A stretch of 64,000 bases of DNA from Sphingomonas sp. UBA978 (GTDB taxonomy: Bacteria > Pseudomonadota > Alphaproteobacteria > Sphingomonadales > Sphingomonadaceae), in contig NZ_DBBS01000021.1 in assembly GCF_002292295.1 (NCBI RefSeq), forward strand, positions 416,715-480,714, written 5' to 3'. Shown here in pieces: positions 35,368-44,924 of the stretch. A program made the position numbers and the translations under genes. Position 1 is the first letter of the stretch. Each line of letters begins with the position of its first letter. The notes under the pieces are model-generated. The model was not told the DNA's origin. It did no database searches and was given only the letters and a program-made list of their open reading frames with translations.

Positions 35368-37569
35368 CTAGCGCGCGCCCTGCGCCCATCGGGTCGGCCG
35401 GTCCGATAGCGTCAGCCGCAATTCGCCCCCGGCGACGATATCGGCCTGGCGCAGGAACGGGACGGTCAGCGGCCGGCCGTTGAGCGTCGCCGCGGCGATG
35501 TAGATGCGCCCCGGTTTCCAGTTGCGGGCGACGATCGCGAAGCGCCGGCCCCCTTCGGTGGTGATGACCCCGCGCGGCTGGTGCGGCGCGTGGAGATAAT
35601 AGAGGTCGGTGGTCAGCCTGGGGAACAACCCGAGCCGGTTGAAGACATAATGCGAGCTCATCGCGCCATTGTCCTCGTCGCCCGGATAGGCGTCCGGCGT
35701 GAAGCGACGGAAGATGCGGTCGGCCCAATAGCTCGCCAGATCGGGGCGGCCGACGTCGCTGAACAGCCATGGGGTGGCGAAGCTCGGCTCGTTGGTGATG
35801 TCGATCAGGTTCGCATCCAATGCGTGGCGCAGGCGCGCGACGAACCGGTCGCGCCCGCCCATCGCCGCGATCATGCCGGGGATGTCGTGGAGCATCGCAT
35901 AGGAATAGACCCAGGCCGTCCCCTCGTAGAAACCGACATTGTCGTAGGTCTTGCCGTCCCAGCCCAGCTTCGGATCGAGCGGCTGGAAGCGGCCGTCGGG
36001 ATAGCGCGGCATGACGAATCCGGTGAAGCCGTCGCTCGTCGCCGCCGGGTTCCACACGTTGCGCCAGTTCCCCGATCGGCGCAGCAGCATCGCGGCATCG
36101 TCCGTCTTGCCCGCGGCGGCGGCGAGGCGGGCCGCATAGAAGTCGTTGAGCGCGAAGGCCGGCGTCGACGATCCCGATTTGCCGCGCTGGTTGTCGGGCT
36201 CCGGGCTGCGGTCGCCGACCGCGAACCAGCCCTGCACCAGATAGCGCGGGCGCCGTTCCTCGATGGCATTGTGCAGCGACACCGCCGCCGCGCGGGGCCA
36301 GTCGATACCGGTGACGCCGCGGATCAGCCCTTCGCCAAGGACGTTGTCGACCTCGTCGCCGCCCTGGCCGACATGATAGTTGCGCCCGGCGATGAAGGCG
36401 GTGTGCGCCGCGCCATAATGTTCGAACGTCCGCACGATCGAGGCGACATTGCCGCGATAGGCGTCGGGGCGGATCAGCGTCATCAGCGGGAAGCCGGTGT
36501 GATAGGTATCCCACAGGGTGTAATAATCGTCCCAGTGCGGGGTGTCGCGTTCGGCGGACGGCTGGTCGCGGGTGCGGTCGCGCGGCTGGACGGCGGTGTG
36601 GAACAGCGCGGTGTAGAAGCGGCGCTTGTCCGCCGCCCCGACGCCGTCGATCGTCGCACGCGCCAGTTCGCGGTTCCACGCCGCCTGCGTGTCGCGGCGG
36701 ACCGCGTCGAAGTCCCAGCCGGGAATGTCCTCCGCCAGCAGTTCGGCGGCGCGCTCCGCGCTGGTGAAGGACACTGCGACCTTCATCATCACCGGCCGGT
36801 CCGGCGTCGCATCGAACTGCCACCAGCCGGCGAGCTGGGTGTCGGCGGGGGCGGTGGCGCGGGCCGCGCCGGGCCGGTCCTGGCCGCCGACGTGCACGCC
36901 CCAGCGGGTCGGCTTGCGGTCCAGCTGCGCGACGAACCAGATGTCGACCTCCGCCGGGTTCCAGTAGCTTCTGGCGCGGACGCGGGCGGTGATCCGGCCG
37001 GTGGCGGGATCGAGCGCGATGTCCGCACCGGCGCTGGCCAGCTCGCCGCGGATCTTGCGGGTGACGTCGAACACCATCGTCGCCGGCGCACCCGCCGGAT
37101 AGGTGAAGCGATAGAGCGCGGCGAACGGCGCCGGCGTCACCTCCGCCCGGATGCCGTAGCGGGCGAGGGTGACGGCATAGGCATCCGCCGCCAGTCGCTC
37201 GTCCGCCTTCGGCGAGAGGTGCTGCGCCTCGGCGAAGACGGGATCGCCGGTCTGCGGCGAGACGAGGAAGGTGCCATAGGTGGTGCGCCCGCCCGACCCC
37301 TGCGTGTGCAGCTGCGCGAAGCCGCTGATCGGCGCGTCCTTGTCATAGCCGGCGTTGCTGCCGACCAGCGTCTGCGGGCTCGGGTGGATCGACCCCGCCG
37401 GGCGGGTGGGTCCCGGCACGGTATCGCCCTGGTCGTCGTTGCCGGTGCCGATGCGCGGATCGACGTAGCGATAGAGATCGGGAGGCGGCGCCGGCGGGGT
37501 CGCGGCGGTCGCGAGCAGCCACGCGAGCGTGGCCAGCGCCGGGCGGGCGAAGCGGGGGGTGGCGGTCAT
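35368..37569 (-). CDS. Glycoside hydrolase family 92 (alpha-mannosidase-like), exported
   Basis: This 733-residue exo-acting, calcium-dependent inverting alpha-mannosidase-type enzyme has a signal peptide ending around LLATAATPP. Family features are YVDPRIGTGNDDQGDTVPGP at the start, HWDDYYTLWDTYHTGFPL in the middle, QGGDEVDN, and GDEDNGAMSSHYVF near 630 with its acidic catalytic region. The length fits the family (about 700-780). The start is ATG 37569 with AGGAG upstream. It is divergent from a GH115 gene across a 130-bp spacer holding two TGGCANNNCCA sites. GH92 usually trims alpha-1,2/1,3-linked mannose. Confidence 0.93.
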   Translation of the reverse strand: MTATPRFARPALATLAWLLATAATPPAPPPDLYRYVDPRIGTGNDDQGDTVPGPTRPAGSIHPSPQTLVGSNAGYDKDAPISGFAQLHTQGSGGRTTYGTFLVSPQTGDPVFAEAQHLSPKADERLAADAYAVTLARYGIRAEVTPAPFAALYRFTYPAGAPATMVFDVTRKIRGELASAGADIALDPATGRITARVRARSYWNPAEVDIWFVAQLDRKPTRWGVHVGGQDRPGAARATAPADTQLAGWWQFDATPDRPVMMKVAVSFTSAERAAELLAEDIPGWDFDAVRRDTQAAWNRELARATIDGVGAADKRRFYTALFHTAVQPRDRTRDQPSAERDTPHWDDYYTLWDTYHTGFPLMTLIRPDAYRGNVASIVRTFEHYGAAHTAFIAGRNYHVGQGGDEVDNVLGEGLIRGVTGIDWPRAAAVSLHNAIEERRPRYLVQGWFAVGDRSPEPDNQRGKSGSSTPAFALNDFYAARLAAAAGKTDDAAMLLRRSGNWRNVWNPAATSDGFTGFVMPRYPDGRFQPLDPKLGWDGKTYDNVGFYEGTAWVYSYAMLHDIPGMIAAMGGRDRFVARLRHALDANLIDITNEPSFATPWLFSDVGRPDLASYWADRIFRRFTPDAYPGDEDNGAMSSHYVFNRLGLFPRLTTDLYYLHAPHQPRGVITTEGGRRFAIVARNWKPGRIYIAAATLNGRPLTVPFLRQADIVAGGELRLTLSDRPTRWAQGAR

Positions 37570-37637
37570 CGGCCTCTCCTGTCTGCCGCCGACCTGTCCG
37601 TCCGATCGTGCGCCCACTCGACGTAACGCCAAGCGAG

Positions 37638-37648
37638 TGGCATGACCA
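37638..37648. promoter_or_regulatory. Putative GntR operator (TGGCATGACCA)
   Basis: This is an 11-bp interrupted palindrome, TGG-N5-CCA, in the GH92/GH115 divergent spacer, 69 bases upstream of the GH92 start. The same TGGCANNNCCA pattern occurs again at 37671 and in front of the FadR-type regulator gene at 43631. Spacing and symmetry fit FadR-family GntR operators. Confidence 0.45.
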
Positions 37649-37670
37649 GAGCCTGCATGCCGGCGCAGAC

Positions 37671-37681
37671 TGGCATATCCA
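37671..37681. promoter_or_regulatory. Putative GntR operator (TGGCATATCCA)
   Basis: This is a second TGGCANNNCCA site in the GH92/GH115 spacer, 18 bases before the GH115 start, close enough to overlap the ribosome site or early transcribed region. It differs from the 37638 copy only in the three central bases. Confidence 0.42.
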
Positions 37682-37699
37682 ATTGTGACGGAGATGATG

Positions 37700-40453
37700 A
37701 TGACCCGGCGCCTGATCCCCCTGTTGCTGGTCGGTGCGGCGAGCGGCGGCACCGCCGTGGCGGCGCCCGTGTCGCTGCAGCGGACGACGATCGTCCAATA
37801 TGGCCTGGGGGAGACGGGGCCGATCGTCGCGGCGATGCTGGCGGACGATCTGGTGTCGGTCGGCGCGACCCGGCCGGCGGTCGCCGCCAGCGATGCGGCG
37901 TGCCGCGACACCTGTATCGTGATCGGCCGTCATGACGATCCGGCGATCGCGGCGCTGGCGCGGGCGCATCGCATCGACCTCACAATGCTGCAGGGCGGCT
38001 GGGAGCGCTACGTCCGGCGGACGATCCGCAGCGGGGGGCGGACGATCCTGCTGATCGCCGGGTCCGACCGGCGCGGCGCGATCTATGGCGTGACCGACCT
38101 GTCGCGGGCGATCGGCGTGTCGCCGTGGAGCTGGTGGGCGGACGTCACCCCGCGGCGCCGCGCCCGGGTGACGATCGACGACGCGCCGGTCGTCTCGCGC
38201 ACGCCGTCGGTCCGCTATCGCGGGATCTTCCTCAACGACGAGGATTGGGGGCTGCAACCCTGGGCGGCGCGCACCTACGATCCCGCCAAGGGCAATATCG
38301 GGCCGCGCACCTATGCCCGCGTCTACGAGCTGATGTGGCGGCTGAAGGCCAATACGCTGTGGCCGGCGATGCACAGCATCTCGACGCCCTTCTACGGCGA
38401 TCCCGGCAATGCCCCGCTGGCGGACGCCTATGGCATCGTCATCGGCACCAGCCATGCCGAACCGATGATGCGCAACAATCTGCGCGAATGGGACGAGGGT
38501 TTGCGTGGCGGGTTCGATTTCACCCGCCGCCCCGATGCGATCGCGGATTATTGGCGCGAGCGGGTGGCGGCGACGCGCGCGCAGGAGGATATCTACACGC
38601 TCGGCCTGCGCGGCATCCATGACGGCCCGATGCAGGGGGCGGAGACCAATGCCGAGCGGCAGGCGGTCCTCGAAAAGGTGTTCGGCGTGCAGCAGTCGCT
38701 GCTCTCGACCACGCTCGGGCGGCCGATCGCCGACATCCCGCAGGTGTTCGTCGCCTATCACGAATTGCAGGAGGCCTATGACGCGGGGCTGACGGTGCCG
38801 CAGGACGTCACCCTGATGTGGACCGACGACAATTACGGCTGGCTGCGGCGGCTGAGCAATGCGGCGGAGCGGAAGCGGCCGGGCGGGGCGGGGGTCTATT
38901 ACCATCTGTCCTATTGGGGGCGGCCGCACGATTATCTGTGGCTCGGCACCACGCATCCCGCGCTGATCCGCGAACAGATGGGCCGCGCCTGGGACACCGA
39001 CGCCCGGCGGATGTGGATCGTCAACGTCGGCGACATCAAGGCGATCGAATATCTGAGCCAATATTTCCTCGACCTCGCCTTCGACGACCGGCTGTTCACC
39101 GAGCGGCCGGAGGCGCATCTGACGCGGTTCATGGCGGAGCAGTTCGGGACCGCGGACGCAGCCGAGATCGCCGCGATCATGATGCGCTTCTACGACCTGG
39201 CATGGGAGCGGAAGCCCGAGTTCATGGGCTTCGGCGAGACCGAATGGGTGACGCCGAACCGCCCCACCGGCTATGTCACCGCCGACGGCGGCGAGGCGCA
39301 GGACCGGCTCGCCGCCTATCGCGCGCTCGCCGCACGGGCGGAGGCGGTGGCGGCGCGGATGCCCGCCGACCGGCGCGACGCGTTTTTCGAACTCGTGCTT
39401 TATCCCGTCCGCGGTGCCGCTGGGCTGAACGATCGCATCCTGTCGCTCGACCTCGCCGCGCTCTACGCGCGCCAGTATCGCGCCGGGACCAACGCCTATG
39501 TCGAGCGGGCGCGGCGCGCGCATGCCGGGCTGGTCGCCGACACCGCGGCCTATAATGCGCTCGCCGGCGGGAAATGGCGTGGGATCATGGACATGGCGCC
39601 GCGCCAGCTGCCGGTGTTCCAGGAACCGGCGTGGCCGCACTGGACGATCCCCGCGACGCAGACGGGCTGCGTGCTGACGCATTGGGGCGCATGGATGGGC
39701 GACGGCAATGTCGCCGCCTTCACCCGCGGCATCCCTGGCGCGCGGCAGGTCACGCTGTTCTCGCGGCAGCCAGTCGATCTGGCGTGGCGCGCCGAGGCGC
39801 CGCCGTCCGGCCTGTCGCTGTCGGCCACCGCCGGCACGCTGACCGCGCGCGGCGATTACGAGGTGCGGCTGACGCTGCGCTACGACGGCACGGGGCAGGG
39901 CGGGCCGATCCGGCTGGGCTGCGGCACGCAGCGGCTGACGCTGCCGGTGGCGCTGCTGCCGCGCGTCGGCGAGGGCGATATCGTCGAGCAGGAGCGCCGC
40001 GTCACCATCCCCGCGGCGGCGGGGACGACCGGCGCATGGGAGCGGATCGCCGGGCTCGGCAGCCTGGGTGCGAGCCTGCGCGCGCCGCTGCGCCTGCCCG
40101 TCGATGCCGCGTCGCGTCCCGCGACCTATCGCTTCGCGACGGTGACGGCGTCCGATGCCGAACTGCGGGTGGTGGCGCTGCCGACGCATCCGGTCGATCC
40201 GTCGCGCGGCCTGCGCGTCGCCGTCAGCATCGACGGCGCGGCGCCGGTGACGCTCGACCTCGCCACGCATGGCCGCAGCGACACCTGGCGGCGGAACGTG
40301 CTGACCAACACCAGCGTCGCGACCGTGGCGCTGCCGATGCTGGCGGCGGGGACGCACCGGCTGTCGATCGCGGCGCTCGACCCCGGCGTCATGCTCGACC
40401 GGATCGAGCTGGTGCTCGACCGCGCGCGGCCGCGCTACGGCGCGGCGCGCTGA
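37700..40453 (+). CDS. Glycoside hydrolase family 115 (xylan alpha-1,2-glucuronidase), exported
   Basis: This 917-residue enzyme removes (4-O-methyl-)glucuronic acid from xylan main chains. A signal peptide ends near GGTAVAA. GH115 hallmarks are RYRGIFLNDEDWGLQPWA, the LKANTLWPAMHS segment, GTSHAEPMMRNNLREWD, GLRGIHDGPM, WTDDNYGWLRRL and YHLSYWGRPHDYLW. The C-terminal third contains the beta-rich accessory domains usual for the family. I chose ATG 37700 because GGAG lies six bases before it; an in-frame GTG at 37685 would add five residues. It is divergent from GH92 and convergent with a TonB receptor gene that it probably serves. Confidence 0.95.
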   Translation: MTRRLIPLLLVGAASGGTAVAAPVSLQRTTIVQYGLGETGPIVAAMLADDLVSVGATRPAVAASDAACRDTCIVIGRHDDPAIAALARAHRIDLTMLQGGWERYVRRTIRSGGRTILLIAGSDRRGAIYGVTDLSRAIGVSPWSWWADVTPRRRARVTIDDAPVVSRTPSVRYRGIFLNDEDWGLQPWAARTYDPAKGNIGPRTYARVYELMWRLKANTLWPAMHSISTPFYGDPGNAPLADAYGIVIGTSHAEPMMRNNLREWDEGLRGGFDFTRRPDAIADYWRERVAATRAQEDIYTLGLRGIHDGPMQGAETNAERQAVLEKVFGVQQSLLSTTLGRPIADIPQVFVAYHELQEAYDAGLTVPQDVTLMWTDDNYGWLRRLSNAAERKRPGGAGVYYHLSYWGRPHDYLWLGTTHPALIREQMGRAWDTDARRMWIVNVGDIKAIEYLSQYFLDLAFDDRLFTERPEAHLTRFMAEQFGTADAAEIAAIMMRFYDLAWERKPEFMGFGETEWVTPNRPTGYVTADGGEAQDRLAAYRALAARAEAVAARMPADRRDAFFELVLYPVRGAAGLNDRILSLDLAALYARQYRAGTNAYVERARRAHAGLVADTAAYNALAGGKWRGIMDMAPRQLPVFQEPAWPHWTIPATQTGCVLTHWGAWMGDGNVAAFTRGIPGARQVTLFSRQPVDLAWRAEAPPSGLSLSATAGTLTARGDYEVRLTLRYDGTGQGGPIRLGCGTQRLTLPVALLPRVGEGDIVEQERRVTIPAAAGTTGAWERIAGLGSLGASLRAPLRLPVDAASRPATYRFATVTASDAELRVVALPTHPVDPSRGLRVAVSIDGAAPVTLDLATHGRSDTWRRNVLTNTSVATVALPMLAAGTHRLSIAALDPGVMLDRIELVLDRARPRYGAAR

Positions 40454-40465
40454 GGCGAACGAAAA

Positions 40466-40489
40466 CGGCGCCCCGGGATGGGGGCGCCG
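40466..40489 (-). terminator. Rho-independent terminator of the TonB receptor gene
   Basis: This is a 9-bp GC stem, CGGCGCCCC at 40466-40474 and GGGGCGCCG at 40481-40489, with a 6-base loop. On the minus strand it is followed by TTTTCG. It lies between two convergent genes and, given the T run, mainly serves the minus-strand receptor transcript. Confidence 0.75.
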
Positions 40490-40508
40490 CAGTTGGGGGA
40501 AGCAAGCC

Positions 40509-43500
40509 TCAGAACGTCGCGCGCGCGGTGATCGTGAAGGTGCGGCCGTCATAATCGGCACGGCGGATCAGGCGCGGATCATTCTCATATTCGACGCGGA
40601 TCGCATTGGTCAGATTGTAGGCGTCGAACGAGAGCGAGATGGCGTCGTTGACGTTGTACGATGCCGACAGGTCGAGCTGCCCGCGCTGGCGCACCTGCCG
40701 CGCCGCGCCGGTGAACGTGCCGGCGGAGGCGAGGTCGTATTTGCTGCGGATGTTGTAGACCAGCCGCACGCCATAGCCGTCGGTTTCGTAATAGCCGATG
40801 GCATTGGCATTGTGCCGCGACACGCCGGGCAGCGTCGCCTGCGCGCCGGTCGCGGTCCGGCCGCTGATGTCGGTGAAGGCGTAGTTGAAGCCGCCGCCGA
40901 GATGCCGCAGCGCGCCGGGCAGGAAATCGAGCGTCTGCTGGACGTTGAATTCGAGGCCGCGCACGGTGATCGGGCTGGTCTGGTTGACGAAGCCGCTGGC
41001 GGCGACGAGGAACGGCGTCGGCACCGCGCCGCCGGTGTAGATCAGGCTGCTCTCGCACCGGTCGCCGTTGACGCGCAGCGTCCCCAGTCCCAGCTCGGAC
41101 GCGTCCGCGGGGCACAGCCGGGTCGGATCGGTCACCTGCGCGATCAGCCCGGTGATCCGCTTCTGGAAGCCCGCCAGCGAGACGATGCCGCTCGGCCGGT
41201 TGTACCATTCCAGCGACACGTCGAGCGAGGTCGAATCATACGGCTTCAGCCCCGGATTGCCGAGCGTCACCGCATAGACGCCGTTGGTCGGATTGCCGAC
41301 GATCGTCGACGGGGTGAACTGGCGCGGCTGCGGACGGACATAGGTGCGATACGCCGCGCCGCGCAGCAGCAATTTGTCGGTCAGGTCGGCGACGAGGATG
41401 AACGACGGCAGCAGCTTGCCATAGGTGTTGGTGTAGGTGTTGGTGCGGAAGTCCGCGGGCGAGCCGATCGTCCCGGTCAGCGAGATGCGGTCGAGCGCGT
41501 CGATGCGGTTGTGCGCCTGTTCGTAGCGCAGGCCGCCATTGCCGCGGATGCGCACTCCGCCCAGCTGTAGCTCGTATTTGACCTGCGCATAGCCGATGGC
41601 GAGATCGGTCTGGTTGGTGAAATTGTAGAGTGCGTAATTGTTGTCGTTGTAGCGGATGTTGAACCCCGCCGGCGACAACCCGCCGCCCGGATAGAGCGTC
41701 ACCGGCAACAGCTTGGCGATCGCATAATCGTAGCGCGTGACCTGCCAGTTGCGGCTGTAGCTGCCCGCCTTGCCACCGAAGAAATCGTCGACCGTCGGCG
41801 AGGTTTCGAGGAAGCTGCCGTCGATGTTCTGCGTCTGGATGCCGAACGCCTGGGTGCGATAGCCCTCCGAGCGGAACTTGTTGTGTTCGAACCGGAAGCC
41901 GGCCTGGATGCCGGTCAGGACGCTGTTGGCGAAGCTGCGTTCCGCATCCCATTGATAGGCGAGCAGGTCGTTCCTGGCATAGCTTTGGGTGCCGGTCAGC
42001 TGCAGCCGGTTGGTGCGCGCCGAGGCGGTCGCCGAATTGTAGAACTGGGTCGGATCGCCGACGCCGCCCCACACCCAGGCCGGCACCGCGCTGGTGATGA
42101 GCGGATCGGGCGACAGCGTATAGGCGAGATCGTCGACGTTGCCGGCGCCGGTGCGCAGCGAACCGCTGGCGCCGTTGCCGGCCGCGGTCTGGAGCCGGTC
42201 GAAATCGATCGACGTCTCTTCCGACTGGTTGTCCGCCTTCGATGCGGTCAGCACCGTGCTGAGCCGCCAGACGTCGTCGCTCCATTCCGCCTTGCCGTTG
42301 AGGCCCCAGGCGCGCTGGCGGATGCCGAGCCGCCGGGTCGAGGCGCGCGCGTCAGGGTTGGCGAAGTCGAAATCGGTGACGACGTAGCGGCCGTCCTTCA
42401 ACTGTACCGGTGTCGAGCGCGGGGTCAGCACGCTGGCGTCGTTGTTCCCGACGATCGAGAGATATTGCATCGTTTTGGGCAGGCGGCGATCGGTATAGAA
42501 ACCGGTCAGACCGATCCGCGTCTTGTCGTCCGGCTTCCATTCGGCGCCGGCGGCACCGGTGTACAGGTCGCCCGGATTCTCGCGCGAATATTGGCGCAGC
42601 TGCGAATTGTAGAGGACGCCGGCGGTCGAGGTCGCGCCGGTGCACGCCGGGCAGGCGGCCGAGCGCGGGTAATAGGCGCCGAGCGCGGCGGCGTTCGCCT
42701 GCGCCTGCGCGGCGGAGAATTGCGAATAGCTGTTGTACTGCACCGTATCGCGGCGGAAGTTCTCGCGCTTGTAGGCGGCCACGCCGAAGATCGCGAAACT
42801 GTCCGAGAACAGGTGGTTGTAGCCGAGGGTGGCGGCCGGCGCGAACTTGTCGCCGAGCTGGTTGTATTCCATCGCGACCTTGGCGAACCCGCCCTCCTTG
42901 CGGCTGAGCGCGGGCGCGATCTGGAGGTCGACGTTGCCCGACAGGCCGCCCGACTGCGCGTTGGCGAGCGGCGACTTGTCGATCACGATCGCGCTGAAGA
43001 TATCGGCGTTGAACGCGCCGAGCGGTGCGGCCTCGGTCAGGATCGGTTCGGCGAAGGCGACGCCGTTCATCGTCAGCCTGGCATATTCGCCGGGCAGGCC
43101 GCGCAGGTTGATCGTCGCGTTGCGCCCCTCCGCCTCGCGGTTGATCTGCACGCCGGGCACGCGTTGCAGCGCCTCGCCGACGTTGAGGTCGGGGAAACGG
43201 CCGAGCCCGTCGGACGAGATGCCGTCGGTGATCGCGATGTCGTTGCGCTTCGACCGGATCGCATCGGCATAGCTCTGGCGGAAGCCGGTTACGACGATGT
43301 CGGTGGAGGCGCCGTCATCGACGGATACAGGTAGCGACTGCGGGTCGGCGGCGGTGGTCTGGGCGGGATTGGCCGGCGTCGCGACCGTGGGGCTGGGTGG
43401 ATTGCCCGGCGCGGCGGCGTCCTGCTGCGCCCAGGCCGGCGTGCCCGACAGCATGGTGGTGGCCAGCAATGCGGCGACCATCGGCCGCGCTCCGGTAACG

Positions 43501-43514
43501 GTAGCGAATGTCAT
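40509..43514 (-). CDS. TonB-dependent receptor (carbohydrate locus)
   Basis: This 1001-residue outer-membrane receptor is of the large type typical of glycan loci in Sphingomonadales and Xanthomonadales. A signal peptide ends at TPAWAQ. A Pro/Ala-rich linker precedes the TonB box DIVVTGFRQSYADAI, and the plug has FPDLNVGEALQRVPGVQI and NLRGLPGEYARLTMNG. The barrel ends with a terminal Phe (ITARATF). The start is ATG 43514 with GGAGG at good spacing. It is divergent from a FadR-type GntR gene and probably imports oligosaccharides released by the neighbouring GH115 and GH92 enzymes. Confidence 0.94.
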   Translation of the reverse strand: MTFATVTGARPMVAALLATTMLSGTPAWAQQDAAAPGNPPSPTVATPANPAQTTAADPQSLPVSVDDGASTDIVVTGFRQSYADAIRSKRNDIAITDGISSDGLGRFPDLNVGEALQRVPGVQINREAEGRNATINLRGLPGEYARLTMNGVAFAEPILTEAAPLGAFNADIFSAIVIDKSPLANAQSGGLSGNVDLQIAPALSRKEGGFAKVAMEYNQLGDKFAPAATLGYNHLFSDSFAIFGVAAYKRENFRRDTVQYNSYSQFSAAQAQANAAALGAYYPRSAACPACTGATSTAGVLYNSQLRQYSRENPGDLYTGAAGAEWKPDDKTRIGLTGFYTDRRLPKTMQYLSIVGNNDASVLTPRSTPVQLKDGRYVVTDFDFANPDARASTRRLGIRQRAWGLNGKAEWSDDVWRLSTVLTASKADNQSEETSIDFDRLQTAAGNGASGSLRTGAGNVDDLAYTLSPDPLITSAVPAWVWGGVGDPTQFYNSATASARTNRLQLTGTQSYARNDLLAYQWDAERSFANSVLTGIQAGFRFEHNKFRSEGYRTQAFGIQTQNIDGSFLETSPTVDDFFGGKAGSYSRNWQVTRYDYAIAKLLPVTLYPGGGLSPAGFNIRYNDNNYALYNFTNQTDLAIGYAQVKYELQLGGVRIRGNGGLRYEQAHNRIDALDRISLTGTIGSPADFRTNTYTNTYGKLLPSFILVADLTDKLLLRGAAYRTYVRPQPRQFTPSTIVGNPTNGVYAVTLGNPGLKPYDSTSLDVSLEWYNRPSGIVSLAGFQKRITGLIAQVTDPTRLCPADASELGLGTLRVNGDRCESSLIYTGGAVPTPFLVAASGFVNQTSPITVRGLEFNVQQTLDFLPGALRHLGGGFNYAFTDISGRTATGAQATLPGVSRHNANAIGYYETDGYGVRLVYNIRSKYDLASAGTFTGAARQVRQRGQLDLSASYNVNDAISLSFDAYNLTNAIRVEYENDPRLIRRADYDGRTFTITARATF

Positions 43515-43630
43515 CCTGTCCCTCCCCTGTACGAAGCCGCGGCTTCGATCGACCGGCCCTGATAAGGGTCCGGCCGCCATCGGGTCCGATCCATCGTCCG
43601 GCTTGTGCGCCGGTTAATTGGCCGTTCCTT

Positions 43631-43643
43631 TTGGCAAGACCAA
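43631..43643. promoter_or_regulatory. Putative GntR operator (TTGGCAAGACCAA)
   Basis: This 13-bp interrupted palindrome lies in the spacer between the divergent TonB receptor and GntR genes, 54 bases before the GntR start. It shares TGGCANNNCCA with two sites in front of the GH92/GH115 pair. A looser inverted repeat, ACCAATCT (43639-43646) with AGATTGGT (43684-43691), overlaps it. Confidence 0.5.
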
Positions 43644-43697
43644 TCTGGATGAGCTCGGCTATTGTGTCAATCCATCCGTCGTGAGATTGGTTGGGGC

Positions 43698-44450
43698 ATG
43701 AAACCGCGTCCCGAAAAACTCTACCAGCGTGTCGTCAATGCGATCGTCGAGGCGATCGACCAGGGCCGCCACGGCATCGGCACCCGCCTGCCCGGTGAAC
43801 GCGAGCTGGCGGAGGAGTTCAACGTCAGCCGGCCGACGATCCGCGAGGCGATGATCGCGCTGGAAATCCGCGGTCTGGTCGAGGCGCGGCACGGGTCGGG
43901 CCTCTACGTCACCGCCGCGCCGGCGCAGCCGCCCGCGCCGGCCGAGCTCGATATCGGCGCGTTCGAATTGCTCGAGGCGCGCATCCTGTTCGAGGGCGAG
44001 GCGGCCGCGGTCGCCGCAACGATGATCGACGACGAAACGCTCGGCGCGCTGGACCGCGTGCTGGCGGACATGGCGGCGTGCGATCCCTCGGGCGCGGACG
44101 CGATGGCCGCGGACCGCCAGTTCCATCTGACGATCGCGCAATCCACCGGCAATACCGTGATCGCGACCGTGGTCGAGATGCTGTGGAGCCTGCGCGAACG
44201 CGCGCCGCTCAGCGCGCATATGTTCGCCGAAGCGCGCCGCGAGGGCGTCAACCCGCGGGTCGAGGAGCATCGCTTGATCGTCGATGCGCTGCGCGCCCGC
44301 GATTCGGCGGCGGCCCGCACCGCGATGCGCAGCCACCTGAAGCGCGTCGTCGAGGACCTGCTGGCGGCGACCGAGGTGGAGGCGCTGCGCCGTGCCCGGT
44401 CGGAGATCGAGCAGCAGCGCGGCGCGCTGGAGCGGCGGCTGCACGCCTGA
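43698..44450 (+). CDS. FadR-subfamily GntR transcriptional regulator
   Basis: This 250-residue regulator has an N-terminal winged helix (LPGERELAEEFNVSRPTIRE, ALEIRGLVEARHGSGLYV) and a C-terminal all-helical FCD effector domain (about 85-230; FHLTIAQSTGNTVI, EEHRLIVDALRARD). FCD proteins bind sugar acids and similar carboxylates, often through a metal-binding His/Asp set. The position beside a xylan glucuronidase and receptor suggests a uronate or aldouronate-derived effector, by inference. The start is ATG 43698; upstream codons have no family similarity. It probably autoregulates and represses the divergent receptor. Confidence 0.92.
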   Translation: MKPRPEKLYQRVVNAIVEAIDQGRHGIGTRLPGERELAEEFNVSRPTIREAMIALEIRGLVEARHGSGLYVTAAPAQPPAPAELDIGAFELLEARILFEGEAAAVAATMIDDETLGALDRVLADMAACDPSGADAMAADRQFHLTIAQSTGNTVIATVVEMLWSLRERAPLSAHMFAEARREGVNPRVEEHRLIVDALRARDSAAARTAMRSHLKRVVEDLLAATEVEALRRARSEIEQQRGALERRLHA

Positions 44451-44468
44451 CCGCGCGGCGGTATCGGG

Positions 44469-44924
44469 TCAGCCGCCGCCCATCGGAAAGACCAGCAGCG
44501 TCGACGTCGCGGAGGCGCAGAGCCGCCCCTGCGCATCGACCAGCCGCGCCTCCGAAAAGCCGACCCGCCGGCCCAGCGAGACGAGCTTGCCCTCGGCGCG
44601 CACCGGTCCGCTCGTCTCGGTCAGCGCCCGGTGGTAGGACACCTTGAGCTCCAGCGTCGTATAGCCTTGCCCCGCCGGCAGGCTGGAATGGACGGCGCAG
44701 CCGCAGGCGCTGTCGAGCAGCGTTGCGGCATAGCCGCCGTGGACGGACCCGATCGGATTGAAGACCTTGCGCGACGGCGAGCCCTCGAACACGACGCGGC
44801 CGCGCTCCAGCTCGACCAGCGCGAATTCGAGCGTCTCGCCGATCGGGGGATGACGGTTGGCGGCCATCAGCGCCGCGAGCTGGTCGTGGCCGTCGAGATC
44901 GGCATGGTCGGTCAGCACGTTCAT
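44469..44924 (-). CDS. PaaI-like hotdog-fold thioesterase
   Basis: This 151-residue acyl-CoA thioesterase-type protein has the hotdog signature, in which GSVHGGYAATLLDSACGCAV carries the HGG turn and the catalytic Asp. YTTLELKVSYHRAL follows as the central strand. Size and motifs fit the PaaI/YbdB group. Its ATG at 44924 overlaps the TetR stop (ATGA), so it is co-translated with that regulator. It is cytoplasmic; the CoA substrate is unknown. Confidence 0.88.
   Translation of the reverse strand: MNVLTDHADLDGHDQLAALMAANRHPPIGETLEFALVELERGRVVFEGSPSRKVFNPIGSVHGGYAATLLDSACGCAVHSSLPAGQGYTTLELKVSYHRALTETSGPVRAEGKLVSLGRRVGFSEARLVDAQGRLCASATSTLLVFPMGGG

Noticed and set aside
37570..37699. A tRNA, small RNA or riboswitch in this or other intergenic spacers
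   Set aside because: No cloverleaf, conserved aptamer core or CRISPR-like spaced repeat was seen in any spacer; only the palindromes and hairpins listed.
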